A stretch of 64,000 bases of DNA, taken from assembly GCA_023627715.1 (NCBI GenBank), contig JAMAHW010000020.1:62001-126000 (forward strand), in the 5' to 3' direction. The translations under genes and the position numbers were made by a program. Source of the stretch: Periconia sp. R9002 (taxonomy: Eukaryota; Ascomycota; Dothideomycetes; Pleosporales; Periconiaceae). Shown one piece after another: positions 1 to 12,172 of the stretch (its first letter is position 1; every line of letters starts with the position of its first letter). The notes beneath the pieces are model-generated. The model ran no database searches. It was not told where the DNA came from and saw only the letters and a program-made list of their open reading frames with translations.

Positions 1-1806
1 AAGATGCTTAAAGTATATAGATAATTGTATGACTTCTGCTCTCACACGTGTTTCCTACCATAGCCCTATACACCAGCTTGGAAACTTTGCAGTTCTAGAA
101 TTGACCCGTCATCTATTTTCATGAAAATTAAAGTTTCGAACTACTATCAAGCTCCTTTTCCACTTGTGTTTTTTCATCTCCCTGTTCATACTAATTTTCA
201 CAGATTCTAAGGCACCACATCAAGGGGTATAAACTCAACTCTTTTAAGGGGCAAGGCAACTGAAATCCACAAACATGGACACGCCTATCCCTTGCTGAAT
301 CTCGAAAGGGTCTATGATAGACGAGAAAACCAATCAAGTGCACGTTTGCATGCATGGTGGGGGCCGCTTTAGATAACTGTCTCAAAGAGCCCGATATACG
401 AACGCCGTTTTCAAGAAGTAGTTCGATCTGCCTTATCTAGGCGACTGATAATCATGTAGGATGTAATAACCCTGCACGAACCAAAGTAAGCCTTTACGAA
501 AATGCTTAAACCCCCTGCGAGAACGATGCACATTGGGGTTTAGTCTTACAATATTTTAACCGTTTCCGTACGAGGAAATAGATGTCCCAACGGTATTGCA
601 TGATCTTGGCATTCTTTGTGTATAAGTTTACAGCCGAGACGTTTTTGTGGATTCTGGAGTCGATACGGCCAGCAAGCACATTGCTATGCGACGAAATACT
701 ACCGTGATATTTCGCCCATAAGGTACATTCAAATCTGACATTGATCCAACTGATTCTCGTAATAGACTAAACCTGAGAAACTAGCTTGAGATTTACTGTA
801 TCAGATTATAGTGTAGTTTGTGCTGCGTACCTCATGGGCAAGACATCAAAGTATTATTTCCGTGCTTATCTCGATGATCTTGGTAATTTGCCGATACTCG
901 GTACTTCCCGATGTCTGCAATAACCAATGAACAAGTATTTGGCGTAGTCGCCAAACCTTGTTGGAAATCCTACAATCGATCGGAACCCGTATACGGCGTA
1001 TAGTTGTATTATTTCATCAATGTGTAACGGAAATACCTAGATGAGGATACCTTTGCGAATCAATAAAGCATGTAGAACACTGCGATCGCCAAGAAAGGGG
1101 TTTGAAAAGCATCGCCAAGTCGACGGATATGTGAGGCAGTGCAGTGCGAGCAGACAATATGTTGATTCGGTAGACTCCAAATACCCTCATATCATTTTCT
1201 TAACATGGTATGTAACATTCATGTTCATTTTGTGATCATCAGTCATGCCTTTGAATTCTTTTATCTCATTCCACATAAGCTAATAGCTATCCGCTACGAT
1301 TACTAAAAGCTCCCCTACTAGACGAATACCTAGTAATTAGCCATAGGATTTAGAAGCATAATAAGGCATTGCTGTCTCCAAGCATCCTGTCACGATACGG
1401 TCGATACGATTTAATTACACGGACTTCGGTAAAGCTATACACCTCCTTTGTGCGGCTCGACTCGGGGCTGGGGTAGTCAGCGGCATACATCCAGGTTCGA
1501 TCCTCGTCGTCCAACCCCGCAAGTTCCAGAAGGCTGCGGGTCGTGATCCGGCGTTTTGACTTCTCACTGTCAGCAGGCTGAAGTAAGCCTTGCGAGACTG
1601 AAAAAGTGGAGGCTGATCTCCCGTGCGCGAGTTTCCAACCACTGTCGCACATATCTGGTTATTCCCAAAATTTCGGAAACATCGCGCCTGGATACTTCTA
1701 CTTTCTCCTGTATTCTGGTGAAGGCCGAATTTGTCGTGAAGAATCTGAAGCTGATTGATGGCATCTTGTGACTGATACATCTTCTGGCATATGTGAAACG
1801 CCAGCC
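1..1806. other. Gene-free left end
   Basis: I see no supportable gene here. Reading frames are short and broken by stops. Around 1430-1770 there is a more GC-rich island with overlapping open frames on the minus strand (1350-1780), but none has a recognisable domain, and they conflict with one another. It could be a remnant of a degraded gene or element, or the edge of a gene lying outside the window. Confidence 0.5.
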
Positions 1807-3207
1807 TCAGCCAATGTTGTGTTTATCCTATACAAGTAAGTCAATTTTTTGGCACTCGGATTGTGAAGTACATATGCAACAAGAACTTACCAGCTCCTCA
1901 TCAATCCAGCTCTGTCTCGTCTGCCTCCTTTGGCGCTTCTCCCTCTCCATCCCCAAATTGTCATCTTCACCTGACTCCACTCTCTCACCGCTTACGATAG
2001 TGCTCAACGGCGCATGCGTAACATCCCCTTGCACGAGACTCGGATCGACGAAACTAGGCCATTGATGTGTTGATGCACCTGTTGTCCCGCTGCTCAGACT
2101 TGGCCTGATATTAATCGCGCTGCTTGTCCTCGCGGTTCCGTTCGTGTTTTTCGGTTCTAATTCCAAGCCCGTAGAGTTCGCTGGGGGCGATGGACGTCGC
2201 TCAAGAGACGAATGGTTCAGGTCGCTGCTATTTGTGTTCTTCGTGCGAACAATCTGGACAAGTTTGCTGAGGACGGCGAATTCGAGTTTGAGCTTGATGG
2301 AATACACGACGCCCTTCAAGGTGGTCTCTATGAGATAGAGGTTGGCGAACTCGGTGCTGAGGAGCGCAATGTCCATGGCGATTATGATGGCGTTGATGGC
2401 GAGAAGTTGGTACATCGTCTTCTTCATGTGGCCATGTCGCAGAATGCCTTCTTCTGTCACGCTGGGAATGTCCTCTTGCAAAGTATCCTGGAGCTTCAGT
2501 AGCCGCAGTGTTTCCTTGATGTATATGATTGAGAGGATAAGTTCTTGGACGAAAAATCCGCACATCTGGATCTTCTCCATGATGCCGTATCCATTGACGA
2601 AGCGTAACAGAGTCGAATGGCTTAAATCGTTCGAGTTAGAAGCGAACGTAAGGATCGTCGTGGGAAAGTGCAGAAGAGGTACGTTAATTATGATCATCCA
2701 GAGCGTATAACGAATGACGCGACGTGAATTCGTGAGCAGATGTAGTCGCGACCAGAGAACAACGGATTGACCTATAGCAATGTCGTTAGCAACAAAGTTT
2801 TAGGCACATGGAACGGCGTAAGACTAACCGGTCACCATTAAATACCACCCTATAGTGAGAAGAACAACGGCCACAAAACCTACATCCTGGCTGGGATCCA
2901 ATAATCGGAAGAATTTGATTGTAAAACCAAGCGAATATGGGATGATGCCGAAACCAGCGAAGAATAAACTCCAAAAGTAAAGACCACGATACTTTTGGAA
3001 CGTGACGAACATTAAGACGATCAGTTCGATGGCGTTATACAACGACAGTCCAAGCAGGATTGCGATAATAATTTGCAGACTCAGGGAATCTCCAGTGTAA
3101 CCTCCAGTAATTCCAGCGCCGGCAGAGTCTTGAGTTCCTTGAGCGGGAGTAGGCTTTGGCGCAGCTTCACTCGCGGCCACGCTCACGGTGAGGGTCGCAG
3201 ATGCCAT
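1807..3207 (-). CDS. DUF7703-family integral membrane protein
   Basis: Three exons read on the minus strand: 3207-2829, 2771-1891 and 1827-1807, giving 426 residues. Introns of 57 nt (donor GTTAGT) and 63 nt (donor GTAAGT) end in TAG and restore frame exactly. The N-terminal half holds several hydrophobic helices, with IIIAILLGLSLYNAIELIVL in the first and GLYFWSLFFAGFGIIPYSLG next. A motif GWYLMVTGQSVVLWSRLHL spans the first splice junction and is typical of the fungal DUF7703 family. About seven membrane segments are followed by a polar Ser/Thr-rich cytosolic tail of about 150 residues. The function is unknown; a receptor-like plasma membrane protein is an inference from topology only. The terminal exon codes for only six residues, so the exact C-terminus is the least certain part. 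Confidence 0.85.
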
Positions 3208-3832
3208 TTTTCTTGCGAAACGGTGATTGAAATTTTCCGGGGGTTGCGCTTATTTCCACACGCGCATCATGAAGATCCCGCCAATTTACGATGCTTCTAT
3301 ACGAGGAGTAATTGTAGCCTCAAGCTATTCCCTTTCGCAGTCTGGATTGCGCCGCACCGGAGGCGCGTACGCAGTCGTGGAGAGAGCAGAGACTGTGGGG
3401 TGAAGATGAGCGTTGCTTGGTGCGCGTTGTGCGGGTAATGGTGGAGAAATCTCTGCTTAGACATTTTGACCGGGTGCCGTTTCGCTATAACTCCACATTA
3501 TAGGTCGGTTTTTAGGACCGATAACTATGGCACGCGTGGCACGTTCCAAGATACACCTTGTCGTTGGATTTAGCGAGAAAGACCGAAACCAATATTTTCG
3601 GAAATTTATACTGTGATGACAGACGTCATCTCACCATGATGACGTTGAACTCACCACTTGGCGGCTCGGGTAACCCTGGACATACAACTAGTCCGGGGTC
3701 GTAGTGTCGTCGGGGCATCTTCCTTCAACTTCGACTTCTTTCGTCCTGTCATCAATTACATTAAATGCTCTTGGCTCGATAGCCACGTGCGAATTCTGAA
3801 ATCAAACTACCGATGTAGTCGCGAAACAATGC
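3208..3832. promoter_or_regulatory. Intergenic, upstream of the DUF7703 gene
   Basis: A 625-bp spacer between the start of the DUF7703 gene and the 3' end of the lectin-like gene, which lies on the same strand. It must hold the promoter of the first and the terminator of the second. No specific motif stands out. Confidence 0.4.
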
Positions 3833-5761
3833 TCAAAAATCAAGAGGAACAACCCCAGTCATATTCCAAATATCACCATTGAAACTCACTTCTCGCAAGG
3901 CCGTACCTGTTTGGAAGTAACATCGAGCAAGCACTGTAGTGCGCTGCAGAGGAAAACCTGGGAAAGTAGACCCACTCACACATGACAGTGCAGTGTTGTT
4001 ATTTGCGCCTGCAAACGCAGGATCAGTATGCGGGCCTTTCCAGACATTGGTGTCGTCAGTGTAGCTCAACTGAATCACGCCGTTCCTGTCTTGCCATAGC
4101 AGATAAAGGTTGAGGTTTGGATTCTCGGCATCGGTTGGACGAACTGCTGAAAAGCCGGCGACAGGTGCATTGAGTGGTACTAGGTCTGAAAACGCCGCTG
4201 TTGGCAAACTATCGTCAGCTTGCGAGGTCTAGTGACCCTGCTGGAATGGAACTTACGATTCTGCAAAACCGTCGTGACTCCAGTGCTATCCTCGCGATAC
4301 TCAAGGAACCGGCCATCTTGCTCCTGGTAAAACACAGCTGTGGATGTAAGATCGCTCTTGGCAGGCAGCACTAACAACTGCGTTCCGTTTCTTGCCTGAG
4401 TTGTGCTGAGTGCTTTGTCGTAGTAACACTGAGTCTTCGAGCTGCAATTATAGTTTATTTCTCGGATTTCCCCCGAATTCCCTTGATAGATTATGCGTGG
4501 CCAGTATGCTGCGAGTCTCGAGGAAGGCTGTGCTAGGTACTTTTGCCTGGTAAGCGGACCAGGCTGTCCGGTATCAGAGCTACCGCCGGAAAAGATCCAC
4601 TCGTTTAGATAATCTATGTTGATGTTAGTGAGGACAGCTTTCGCTAGATATTCAAACAACATACTCCCGTCATCGAGGTATATAACGCTAGTTCTGTTTT
4701 CGAACCCATGGAAGCTGTAGTTCTTAATTGCCAGTCAGCAGTTGCCGACTTCACCAAAGAACAGGAACGACGCACCTCTTGCCCCGCATACCATCTTGAC
4801 TCAAAGAAAGTCGAAGCAATCGGGGTATTCTTTCTGGCTTTCACGAAATTAGATACGCCTGTCCAGCTAGTAGCCGACGGATTGAGGACCACTCTTGAGA
4901 TGAAGCCCTGTGCATTCTGAAAAAACAACCAAGGCTGACCGCTCTGGCCGGTAGTAGAAATTGATGAGGTATCAGCAGGAGTGGTCGCAGTTGGCAAGCC
5001 ACTATTTCCAGTAGTTGTTGTTGACGGAGTAGGCTCCGTCGTACGCGTCGGGATGATGGTTGTCGAAGGCTGAGAGTCCGATTGCTCAGCGACACTAGGG
5101 CCAGCTTTGAGTCCCAACACCAACCCAAGAACAATGCCTATAGCCGAAAGGACTCCAAACATTGTTATGATGCATCCTACGATCATTCGTCGACGACGAG
5201 TAGCCTCCTCTACGGATCGCGGTGTTGAGGCTTTCGAACCCTTCGAACCCTTCGAGCCTTTCGAGTCTTTCGAGTCTTTCGCTACTTCTTGTTCGGCTGG
5301 GAGACCCGCGAACATTGTCCTTTGAGTAGCCGGGATTGGATGTGGTCGAATGGTGTTTGTCGGTGACGAGACCTCGAAGAAGGGCAACGATCCTCCTTTT
5401 CGTCGAGACCCACGACTCGGCACGGTAGGCTTGGGCATAGCAATTTGAACTGGTTCAGAAACCCTAGGACTCGGCCACCTTGGTAAGGCAGTCAAGGCGC
5501 TTGAGCTACTATGACTTGAGGAGACTCTTCTGTTCCCGCTTTCTACCGGTGCTGGTTCATTCTAATCCACCCATAAGTGTTAGTTACCAACTACCTCCGC
5601 GAATGTGTTTGAGAGCTTACATTGTACATTACTGACGGAATTCCTGGGGGCGTGTTGGATTCTCCAATAGCGTATAGATTTGATATGAAAAAGGACATTG
5701 GCGACATTCGTTCTGCACTCCCCTCTGCGTAACCTTGATATCTTGGGTATCGTTGTTCCAT
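3833..5761 (-). CDS. Membrane-anchored fungal fucose-specific lectin-like protein
   Basis: Four exons: 5761-5621, 5561-4776, 4722-4257 and 4197-3833, giving 585 residues. Residues 1-170 are polar and disordered, with a Lys/Ser/Gly tract made by 9-bp repeats near 5230-5280. A run of four arginines precedes one membrane helix at about 173-198 (MIVGCIITMFGVLSAIGIVL), which predicts a type II topology with the C-terminus outside. A Ser/Thr/Pro stalk follows. The C-terminal 330 residues carry repeated beta-propeller-like blades with spaced Trp and Arg and motifs such as FHGFENRTSVIYLDDGS, WPRIIYQGNSGEIRE and NLYLLWQDRNGVIQLSY. These resemble the fungal fucose-specific lectin family (AAL type). The acceptor for exon 4 was chosen at 4198 because it alone preserves phase. 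The second intron has an alternative GTATGC donor. Sugar specificity cannot be read from the sequence. Confidence 0.75.
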
Positions 5762-8004
5762 AGTTTGTATATTTAGACAGGATAGAATGGAATCAGCAAA
5801 TATGAAAGATGGAAATCACAAAAAAAAAGACGGCGCACTTGTATTACTGCCAGGAACTATCAATTCAACGTCAGTCTTCGCAGCTGGAGGAAGGGATGCT
5901 GCTTACACTATACAAAACCACCATACCAAAACGCAACAACACATTAAAATCGCGACCAGAACAAGGGGAAGAAGAACAAGACAACAATGAAGTATCGAGA
6001 CCTCGGTTCAACAATTACTGCGCATACATTTTGACTGTAGGATCCGAGGGTATGGGAAACCGGCAGGACAAATGTGTTTAACCACAAGGATTGTGGCAAC
6101 GAACGCCGTTATCATTATCGAAACCAGGATGTTTAGACATTTAAACACTTACAGGAAAACCTGCAACCCCTATGTCCCAAGCCAAACCGTCGTGTGTTAG
6201 AGCCCAAGCCGTTGCAGATGCGATGGTCTGATTTGGCATTGCCTACTGCACGATACTGTATGGTACCATCTAGATCACAGAGCGCTACATACACTTAGGT
6301 GTAGTTGATTTCCACCAGCCCATTACTCTTGTTCCTTACTCCCATTTAAAATGAGATCGCGATGTGCAAGCATGTGCGTACACAGTCGACTACCTCCCTT
6401 TCGAATAAACCACACGTCCATCCCTCGTTTCCTCATTCAGCGTCTCATCACTACCACAGCACGTCATTCCAAAACACTGAAACATTCAAGAACCACCACA
6501 GCTTCACTCCATTCTTGACTGAACATCGAACTGGATACGAAACATCTACACCCTTTGGCCATCGCGCCTCCAGAGCGATCGAGTGGCTCGGTACGCTACT
6601 AGGCGAGATTCATGGTTTAGCTAAGGCCCTGACGGCACGCGCAGAGTCTGTGGTGCAAGAAGGTTTACATGGTCGCGATCACGGCGGAGTCTTATTGGTC
6701 GATATCCCAACCGGTCATGACGATATCCGGCGCGGCCTCCTGCAAACAGTTTTTGGGGAACCGTGGGGGGAGCCATGGATTGACTACGACGGATTGGGAC
6801 ACACGTTGGAAGCAGCCGCATGGTTTTGAAGGTGTGACCTGCATATGCGTCTAATGCCATGTCGCATTTATTGTTTGTTCTTGGATTCGGTACTGTGGCT
6901 TTTCATTTTGGTCATGAGCCGGGAAAAAGTACTGGTTGGGACGGGCTTCGGGTGTTTTGCATGTACGATGATTAACAGTTCTGTCAACGTCGGTCACTGA
7001 GCAAACCATGGAAAGGAACGCCTCAGGAAAGTCATATCCTAATCATCGCTAATTACGGACTTCCCCGGGGTGTTTCGTGCCTGGCGAGATGTTTGCAAAC
7101 GTGCAGAACTCGAAGACGGTTGTGGAGCAGACCGTTTCCGTGCCTTGTTTCAATGTCGAGTCAGCAGACCAGCAATGCGATGATTCATTGATAACAAAGA
7201 CACAGCCGGGGTAACTTATGGTGTGGAGTGTAGGACCGCCTGCCTTTTCTTGTCTCTAACAAGGATACAGGCAATACGATTGGTCATATTCTCATCATCT
7301 CCTGTTGAGTGAATCCTCACTGACTTCACTGTGGCTGAACCCAAATCAACAACGTTGGCTAATGTTTTATTGTGCCACACAAACAGGCTAAACATTAGTA
7401 GAAAATCCATTAAACAGTTTCCGCTCAACTTTTCCTACGATCTCGCAGCACCCCCTGGCGCTAAACAGCCATGCACTTCCTCAAATCAACCCAGCTCACT
7501 CCTAGATATTTTCCTCACCTAAATTAAATAGATCGAACAATTTTTTCGTGTTTCTTAACGCGAGATCGCCGCATCTTCCACTTCAAATGCCTACGAAAAT
7601 AGTCAGAGATTTAGTTGAGCTCCTAATTTCCACTCTATAGAGCGTAGGGTTCTTGGCATATTGGTTTAGCTACGTATAGGTGGGATCATCCGACGGCGTG
7701 CCACGTGTTGGTAGCTGACAGAGAAAAGTTGGAGACCAGTATGTGATGAAAGGTCAGAAAAGGAAAAAAGACACAGGGGGGTATTATTGTATCGATCGGA
7801 AGTGTTGTAAGATAGTGTGAAACTAAGGATGGTGCAGTTTTGATATTAAGAATGCACGAGGTAGTAAAGACACTGAACTATCTACTTACTTCTCAATTGC
7901 ATACAATTAATTCACCCAATGCATTCTCACTCTCTCTACCCATCATACCAATCCAAGCAAATCAACAGAACAGCAAACGAAGCCCTGAACCCCATACGCC
8001 TCCC
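5762..8004. other. 2.2-kb gap without a supportable gene
   Basis: This holds the promoter of the lectin-like gene at its left and the 3' end of the mutase-like gene at its right. A frame at 6362-6829 (+) and overlapping minus frames near 6621-6860 share one GC-richer patch. They lack a recognisable domain and any coherent splice partner, so I leave them out. Confidence 0.4.
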
Positions 8005-8981
8005 TCACAAACCAGGCGGTTTCTCACTAGTCCCTTCATCCCCCACAGCCGGAGCAATATTCCCCTTCTCCGCAGCCTCAGGCGGAAAATCCTCCTTCTT
8101 AGGCAGAAAAACACCCTTTGCACTCCTCCCCATCCCACCTCCATTCTCCTCCGTCTCCTTCCACTCCTTCAACACAAACTTCTCCTCCCCCTTCTCCCTA
8201 CTCTTCCTCATCTCCTCCTCGTCAAAGTCAAACACGCGCCAATCGGCGTTGAAAAACTGCCGGTTGCACACGCCGACGCGCAGGAAGCCCGAATGCGACA
8301 CTACGGCGATGACCTTTTCGGGGCGGTCGTAGAGGTTACGAAGGCACGTTTGGCCGCGGGCGAGGAGGGCTTTGCGAGTGAAGGCGTATGGGTTGGTGTC
8401 CAGGTTGGAGGTTTTGTCCGGATAGAGAGGGTCGACAGTGGAGAAGTCGAAGGAGGGGAATTCGGAGGAGATGACGGGGATGGGGGAGCCTGTGTCGCAG
8501 GGTATGTCGGCATTTTCTGGGGAGGGTGGGGTGGTTAGTTTTGTTTAATCAGGTCGGGGAGTGGTTTGGTGAAGGATAAGTATGTATGTGTGGATAAGGT
8601 TGGAAGCTTGAGCACTGGGTGTAACGTGAGGAACCAAACACAACTCCACCTCTTCTAAACGTATCATCTGCTCTAATCCTTCGAAGCAACAAATAAATAA
8701 ACTAAAAACTAACCTTGCCACCCAGCATCCGGCAAAACCTCGATGCCCTTCTCTTTGATTAACCACTCAAGTCCCTCACTTGCCGTTTGCAACGTGCGCC
8801 TCATGGCGCTGACAACAATAAGCTCGACCTGATTTCCAATCTCGCTCTTCTTCAGGCTTTCTTCCAACTCTTTGCATTGCTTGTGGCCGAGTTCGGATAG
8901 AGGAGGGTCGTGGAGCGACCAGTCGGATGCGACGTTGTGCAGCGCTTGAGCGTGGCGAATAAGCAGCAGTGTTGGGGACAT
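8005..8981 (-). CDS. Histidine phosphatase / phosphoglycerate mutase family protein
   Basis: Two exons, 8981-8714 and 8516-8005, give 259 residues. The intron is 197 nt (GTTAGT..CAG), longer than its neighbours, and restores frame across WQENADIPCDTGSP. The N-terminal motif LLIRHAQALHNV contains the catalytic His of the PGAM superfamily, in the RHAQ form common in fungal members. LIVVSAMRRTLQTA provides the conserved Arg of the active site. The second His lies in VVSHSGFLR. The protein is likely a cytosolic phosphatase of small phosphorylated metabolites rather than the glycolytic mutase, because it lacks the features of the cofactor-dependent glycolytic enzyme. The C-terminal tail of about 70 residues is Lys/Glu-rich. 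The substrate is unknown. Confidence 0.88.
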
Positions 8982-9327
8982 TTTCTTTCTTTCTATTTCT
9001 ATTTCTCTAGAATGCCGATTTTGTGTTTTATTTCATAGGAGGAATAGAGGAATTATCGGTTGGAATAGTCTTCGCGGAGGATATTTGCCTAGTTTTCATA
9101 GGATGTGTACGAGTGACGAATAGTACAGGATAATGATGTTGCTTAGGTGGGGCGAGAAACCAGATACGTCACACATCCTTTCTTTTCGGCTGCATTGTAC
9201 GAATATATGCCTCTCGTTCGCAAGAAATGTACGTGAAGTGGTTCATTAATGCCCAAAAAAGCCAATCGTTATCATTCATGGCCGTCTAAGCTGTGTCATT
9301 CCCTAGATAGGGCGAGAGTGGGCATAT
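8982..9327. other. Intergenic between mutase-like gene and PRE10
   Basis: A 346-bp spacer between two minus-strand genes. It contains a pyrimidine-rich TTTCTTTCTTTC stretch next to the mutase-like start. Nothing else is recognisable. Confidence 0.4.
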
Positions 9328-10433
9328 CTATTCTTGCATTTTCTCCTCATCCTCGTCCTCATCATCGTCGTCGCCCTCTAGAGCCTTCTTAGCCAGCTTC
9401 TCGGCCTCTTCTCGCAACTCCTTGGGCACTTCCTCGTGCTTTCCCTTGGTGGGTCCGCTACGGGAGCTGATCCAAGTCATCTCCAGTTCAAACTCCTTGT
9501 CCTTGTTGTCGTCGTGAGCAATATAGATGATGCGCGCGGCTTCTTTCACTCCCTGCTCTAATGACAGCTCGCCCTCGGATAGGTTAAGCTTCTCCAATTC
9601 TGATTTGGCAATCTGACGGCCTTTGCCGGTAGCGGCACCGTAGTAGCCCTGTCCAAGTCAATTAGTCCGGTATTACAGATGTAGGATGCGTGACTTCCAT
9701 ACCCAGTACAGTCCGCTCGGCTCAATCATGTAGAGAAATGGGCCGCCATGCTTTGCACCCTCCTTCTTGCCTCCAGACCCGACCGAAGGACCGGAGCCAA
9801 CCTGCCCGTCAACAGGCAACTCATCCTCGGCATCCCATCCTCCTATAATTGAGGTTACACCAAAAGGTCGCACACTCGAATATAGGGTATATGCTTGAAC
9901 GTAGCTTCCCATGCGGTCGGCGAGCGAGGATGTTGGGATCGGAGCCTTGTACTGTTGCCGCCACGCAGCCGCCTCATCGCGTGCTCGTGAAACGAAGTGG
10001 CGACCGTCGGGAAGGAGACCTGAGGAGACCTTAGGTTGTATTGTCAGCTCACATACAAGAAATTTTAGAAGCATAGGTAGTTTTGAGGCGATGCACATAC
10101 TATACCAACATTCCTGTCCACAGTTGCTATCCGCTTGTTCGCTCCAGCCTTCAACAGTTTGCTCGTGACGAGTTTCTCCAGCGCCAACACGATGCCGTCC
10201 TTGCACCGTATTCCGACAGCCGTACCGCCGTTCTCGACCGCCTTTACTGCATATTCGACCTGGCCATGTTAATCGTCGATAGAGAGGTCTTAAGCGTGGC
10301 GCGCACCTGGAAGTTTCGGCCATCGGGAGAGAATACAGAATTGGACAGGTCATAGCCTGTGCCTATTGACGTCTGTAGAAAGGTGTTAGTGGTGGTGGTG
10401 GTGAGCTAAACAGAGCGGGGAGGGGCATACCAT
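9328..10433 (-). CDS. PRE10: 20S proteasome subunit alpha7 (PSMA3/Pre10)
   Basis: Five coding exons: 10433-10431 (the ATG alone), 10372-10307, 10259-10101, 10029-9703 and 9648-9328, for 291 residues. The assembled N-terminus carries [19 protein letters not shown] and FQVEYA, the alpha-subunit signature, followed by [28 protein letters not shown] is specific to the alpha7 subunit. The long acidic C-terminal tail ([11 protein letters not shown]) is also typical of alpha7. It is a structural subunit of the outer ring of the 20S core, which gates substrate entry. The first intron begins right after the start codon and contains a GGT repeat. An insertion of about 25 residues ([15 protein letters not shown]) lies in the surface region after DAEDELP. 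It is one of three proteasome genes in this window. Confidence 0.96.
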
Positions 10434-11065
10434 GTTTTCAAGCGGAAGGGAGAATAGATCTAAGCGTCCAGTAAAATGTGACTGCAACCGACAGAATTTC
10501 TGAAGGAGGATTGAAGGATCGACTGGCTGGGAGGGATGCTTGTGTGATGTTGATGTAGAGCTTAGCTAGGTAGGTAGCCAGCACTTACGCGGAGCTTCAA
10601 GTCTTGGCATACACTTCAACACGCTTACCTAAGAATTCCATCTTTTGATCATGTTTACATGCGCAACTTTATGTCGGTGATGATGAATATGTCTCTTTAC
10701 AGAAGAGATTTATATCCGGTTTCTATACACGCACCGCATCCACACAATAGTGTGAATGTATAAAAGTGGAGTTATGATACACATAAAGCAAGCAGGAACA
10801 TCATGTAGAGGTGAAAGACATGGTGGTTGATCTATAACAGAGCGGTGATTCGCTTGACAAGGGTATCCGAATGATGGTATGCAAATGTTCAATCCTCCTC
10901 TCCCTTCTCTACTTGTACAGGCCTAACGTGTGCCGCTGACTCTTCTCTTTATGCATAAGGAAAATATCCATTGTGCTGCCCCAGGTAGACGTTTCCGTTC
11001 AATAACTTGCAGATAAGACCGACTAGTCTGCTCCAGTTACACGAGACAATGGTTCGTTCCTCTTC
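10434..11065. promoter_or_regulatory. Upstream region of PRE10
   Basis: About 630 bp between PRE10 and the Gln-rich gene, both on the minus strand. I looked for the yeast proteasome element GGTGGCAAA within the first 200 bp upstream and did not see it. A CTAGGTAGGTAG repeat lies near 10566-10577. Confidence 0.4.
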
Positions 11066-12172
11066 TCACATCATCATTTCATCGTCGACATAGATGGGCC
11101 TGACCTCGTGGTCCCGCGCATGTGCAAATGCACCATACTGATTCTCCATGTCATAGATACTTCCGACGTTCTTTTCCCACAATCCCCCGTTGCTGCTGGG
11201 ATGGACGTACACGGGGTCCGTTGCTTGATTGTATGAGGTTTTGGCGGACTGATCGTACTCCCTCGCGGCCAGCATATCATAACCCGAGACGATGTACGGT
11301 TCTGCGCTCTGCTCGGGCGAAGTAGCGAGCAAGTCTCGAGTGGCTTGTACTGCACCAGACTCCATGTCCATGCTCTGGTCTAGCTGTTGCTGATGCCCTT
11401 GAATGGCCTCCTGCTGTGCCTTGTCTTCCATCAGACTCTCATATCTGAGTTTCGCCATGGCTTCTTCCTGAGCTAGACTTGTGGGTGGCCAGTCGTATAG
11501 CTGCCTCGATGTATTGTAGTCTAGTCCGCTCGGATAACCTTGCCTACCCTGTGGAGGGGAAATGCGCCATAGCTCGAGGAGCCGAAGACGCTGATCATTG
11601 TCTGCATTTTTGAAGAGGTCGATTTGTGAGGGGAAAAGAAGGGAGGGATCGATGCTGTTGCGGAGAAGCATAGCTTCAAGTTCAGAGGGTTCGGCTTGGG
11701 TACTAGGTGGCGCAGATGAAGTTTGTCGAACAGGTGCAACGTGGTAGCTATGAGTGTAGTGTTGGGATATATAAGTGATAGGTTGGGCTACCTCATCATA
11801 TTCTGGGGGTTGTTCTTGAGATGCCCGCTGCTGCTGTTGCTCAGGTTCGAGTTGAGACACTTGCTGCTGCGGCTGCTGCTGCTGCTGCTGCTGCTGCGGA
11901 GCTTGAGATAGGCTCATGTGAGCAGAGAACAGCCTCGAAAGCTCTTCCTGCTGCATATTGGCGTCTTCACCCCCCGCGTTGCAGTTTTTCTCAATGTTGA
12001 TTCCTTTTGATATTGCGCCACACTATGACGTAGCCTGTTAGTACGTCAACTCCAAGCTGATCAAGAAGCTTACGTATGGGCACGAGTTGTTCTGAGAGAA
12101 AACGAAGGGGGACCAAGGGACAGTAGAGGAGCAGGAGCAGGTGCTGCAGACGTGCACGAGAACAGATCGCAT
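11066..12172 (-). CDS. Gln-rich protein with an N-terminal Cys cluster
   Basis: Two exons, 12172-12074 and 12022-11066, give 351 residues. The intron (GTAAGC..TAG, 51 nt) falls inside the motif SCPYCGAISKG, whose reconstruction supports the model. The first 50 residues contain CSTCSC, CPYC and a further Cys in EKNCNAGG, a layout that could bind one zinc ion. A polyglutamine region follows, encoded by CAG/CTG-rich sequence near 11820-11900. Beyond it, a segment ending DNDQRLRLLELWRISPP may form a short amphipathic helix. The remainder is low complexity, ending DDEMMM. I do not recognise the family. A nuclear or transcription-related role is possible from composition but is not shown. Confidence 0.75.

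Noticed and set aside
1485..1515. tRNA-like GGTTCGATCC (box B) sequence
   Set aside because: The flanking bases do not form a T-arm stem and no acceptor or anticodon arm can be drawn.
6362..6829. 155-codon plus-strand frame in the 5.8-8.0 kb gap
   Set aside because: The first half is low-complexity His/Ser/Thr. The second half has no recognisable domain, and other frames over the same patch are equally open.
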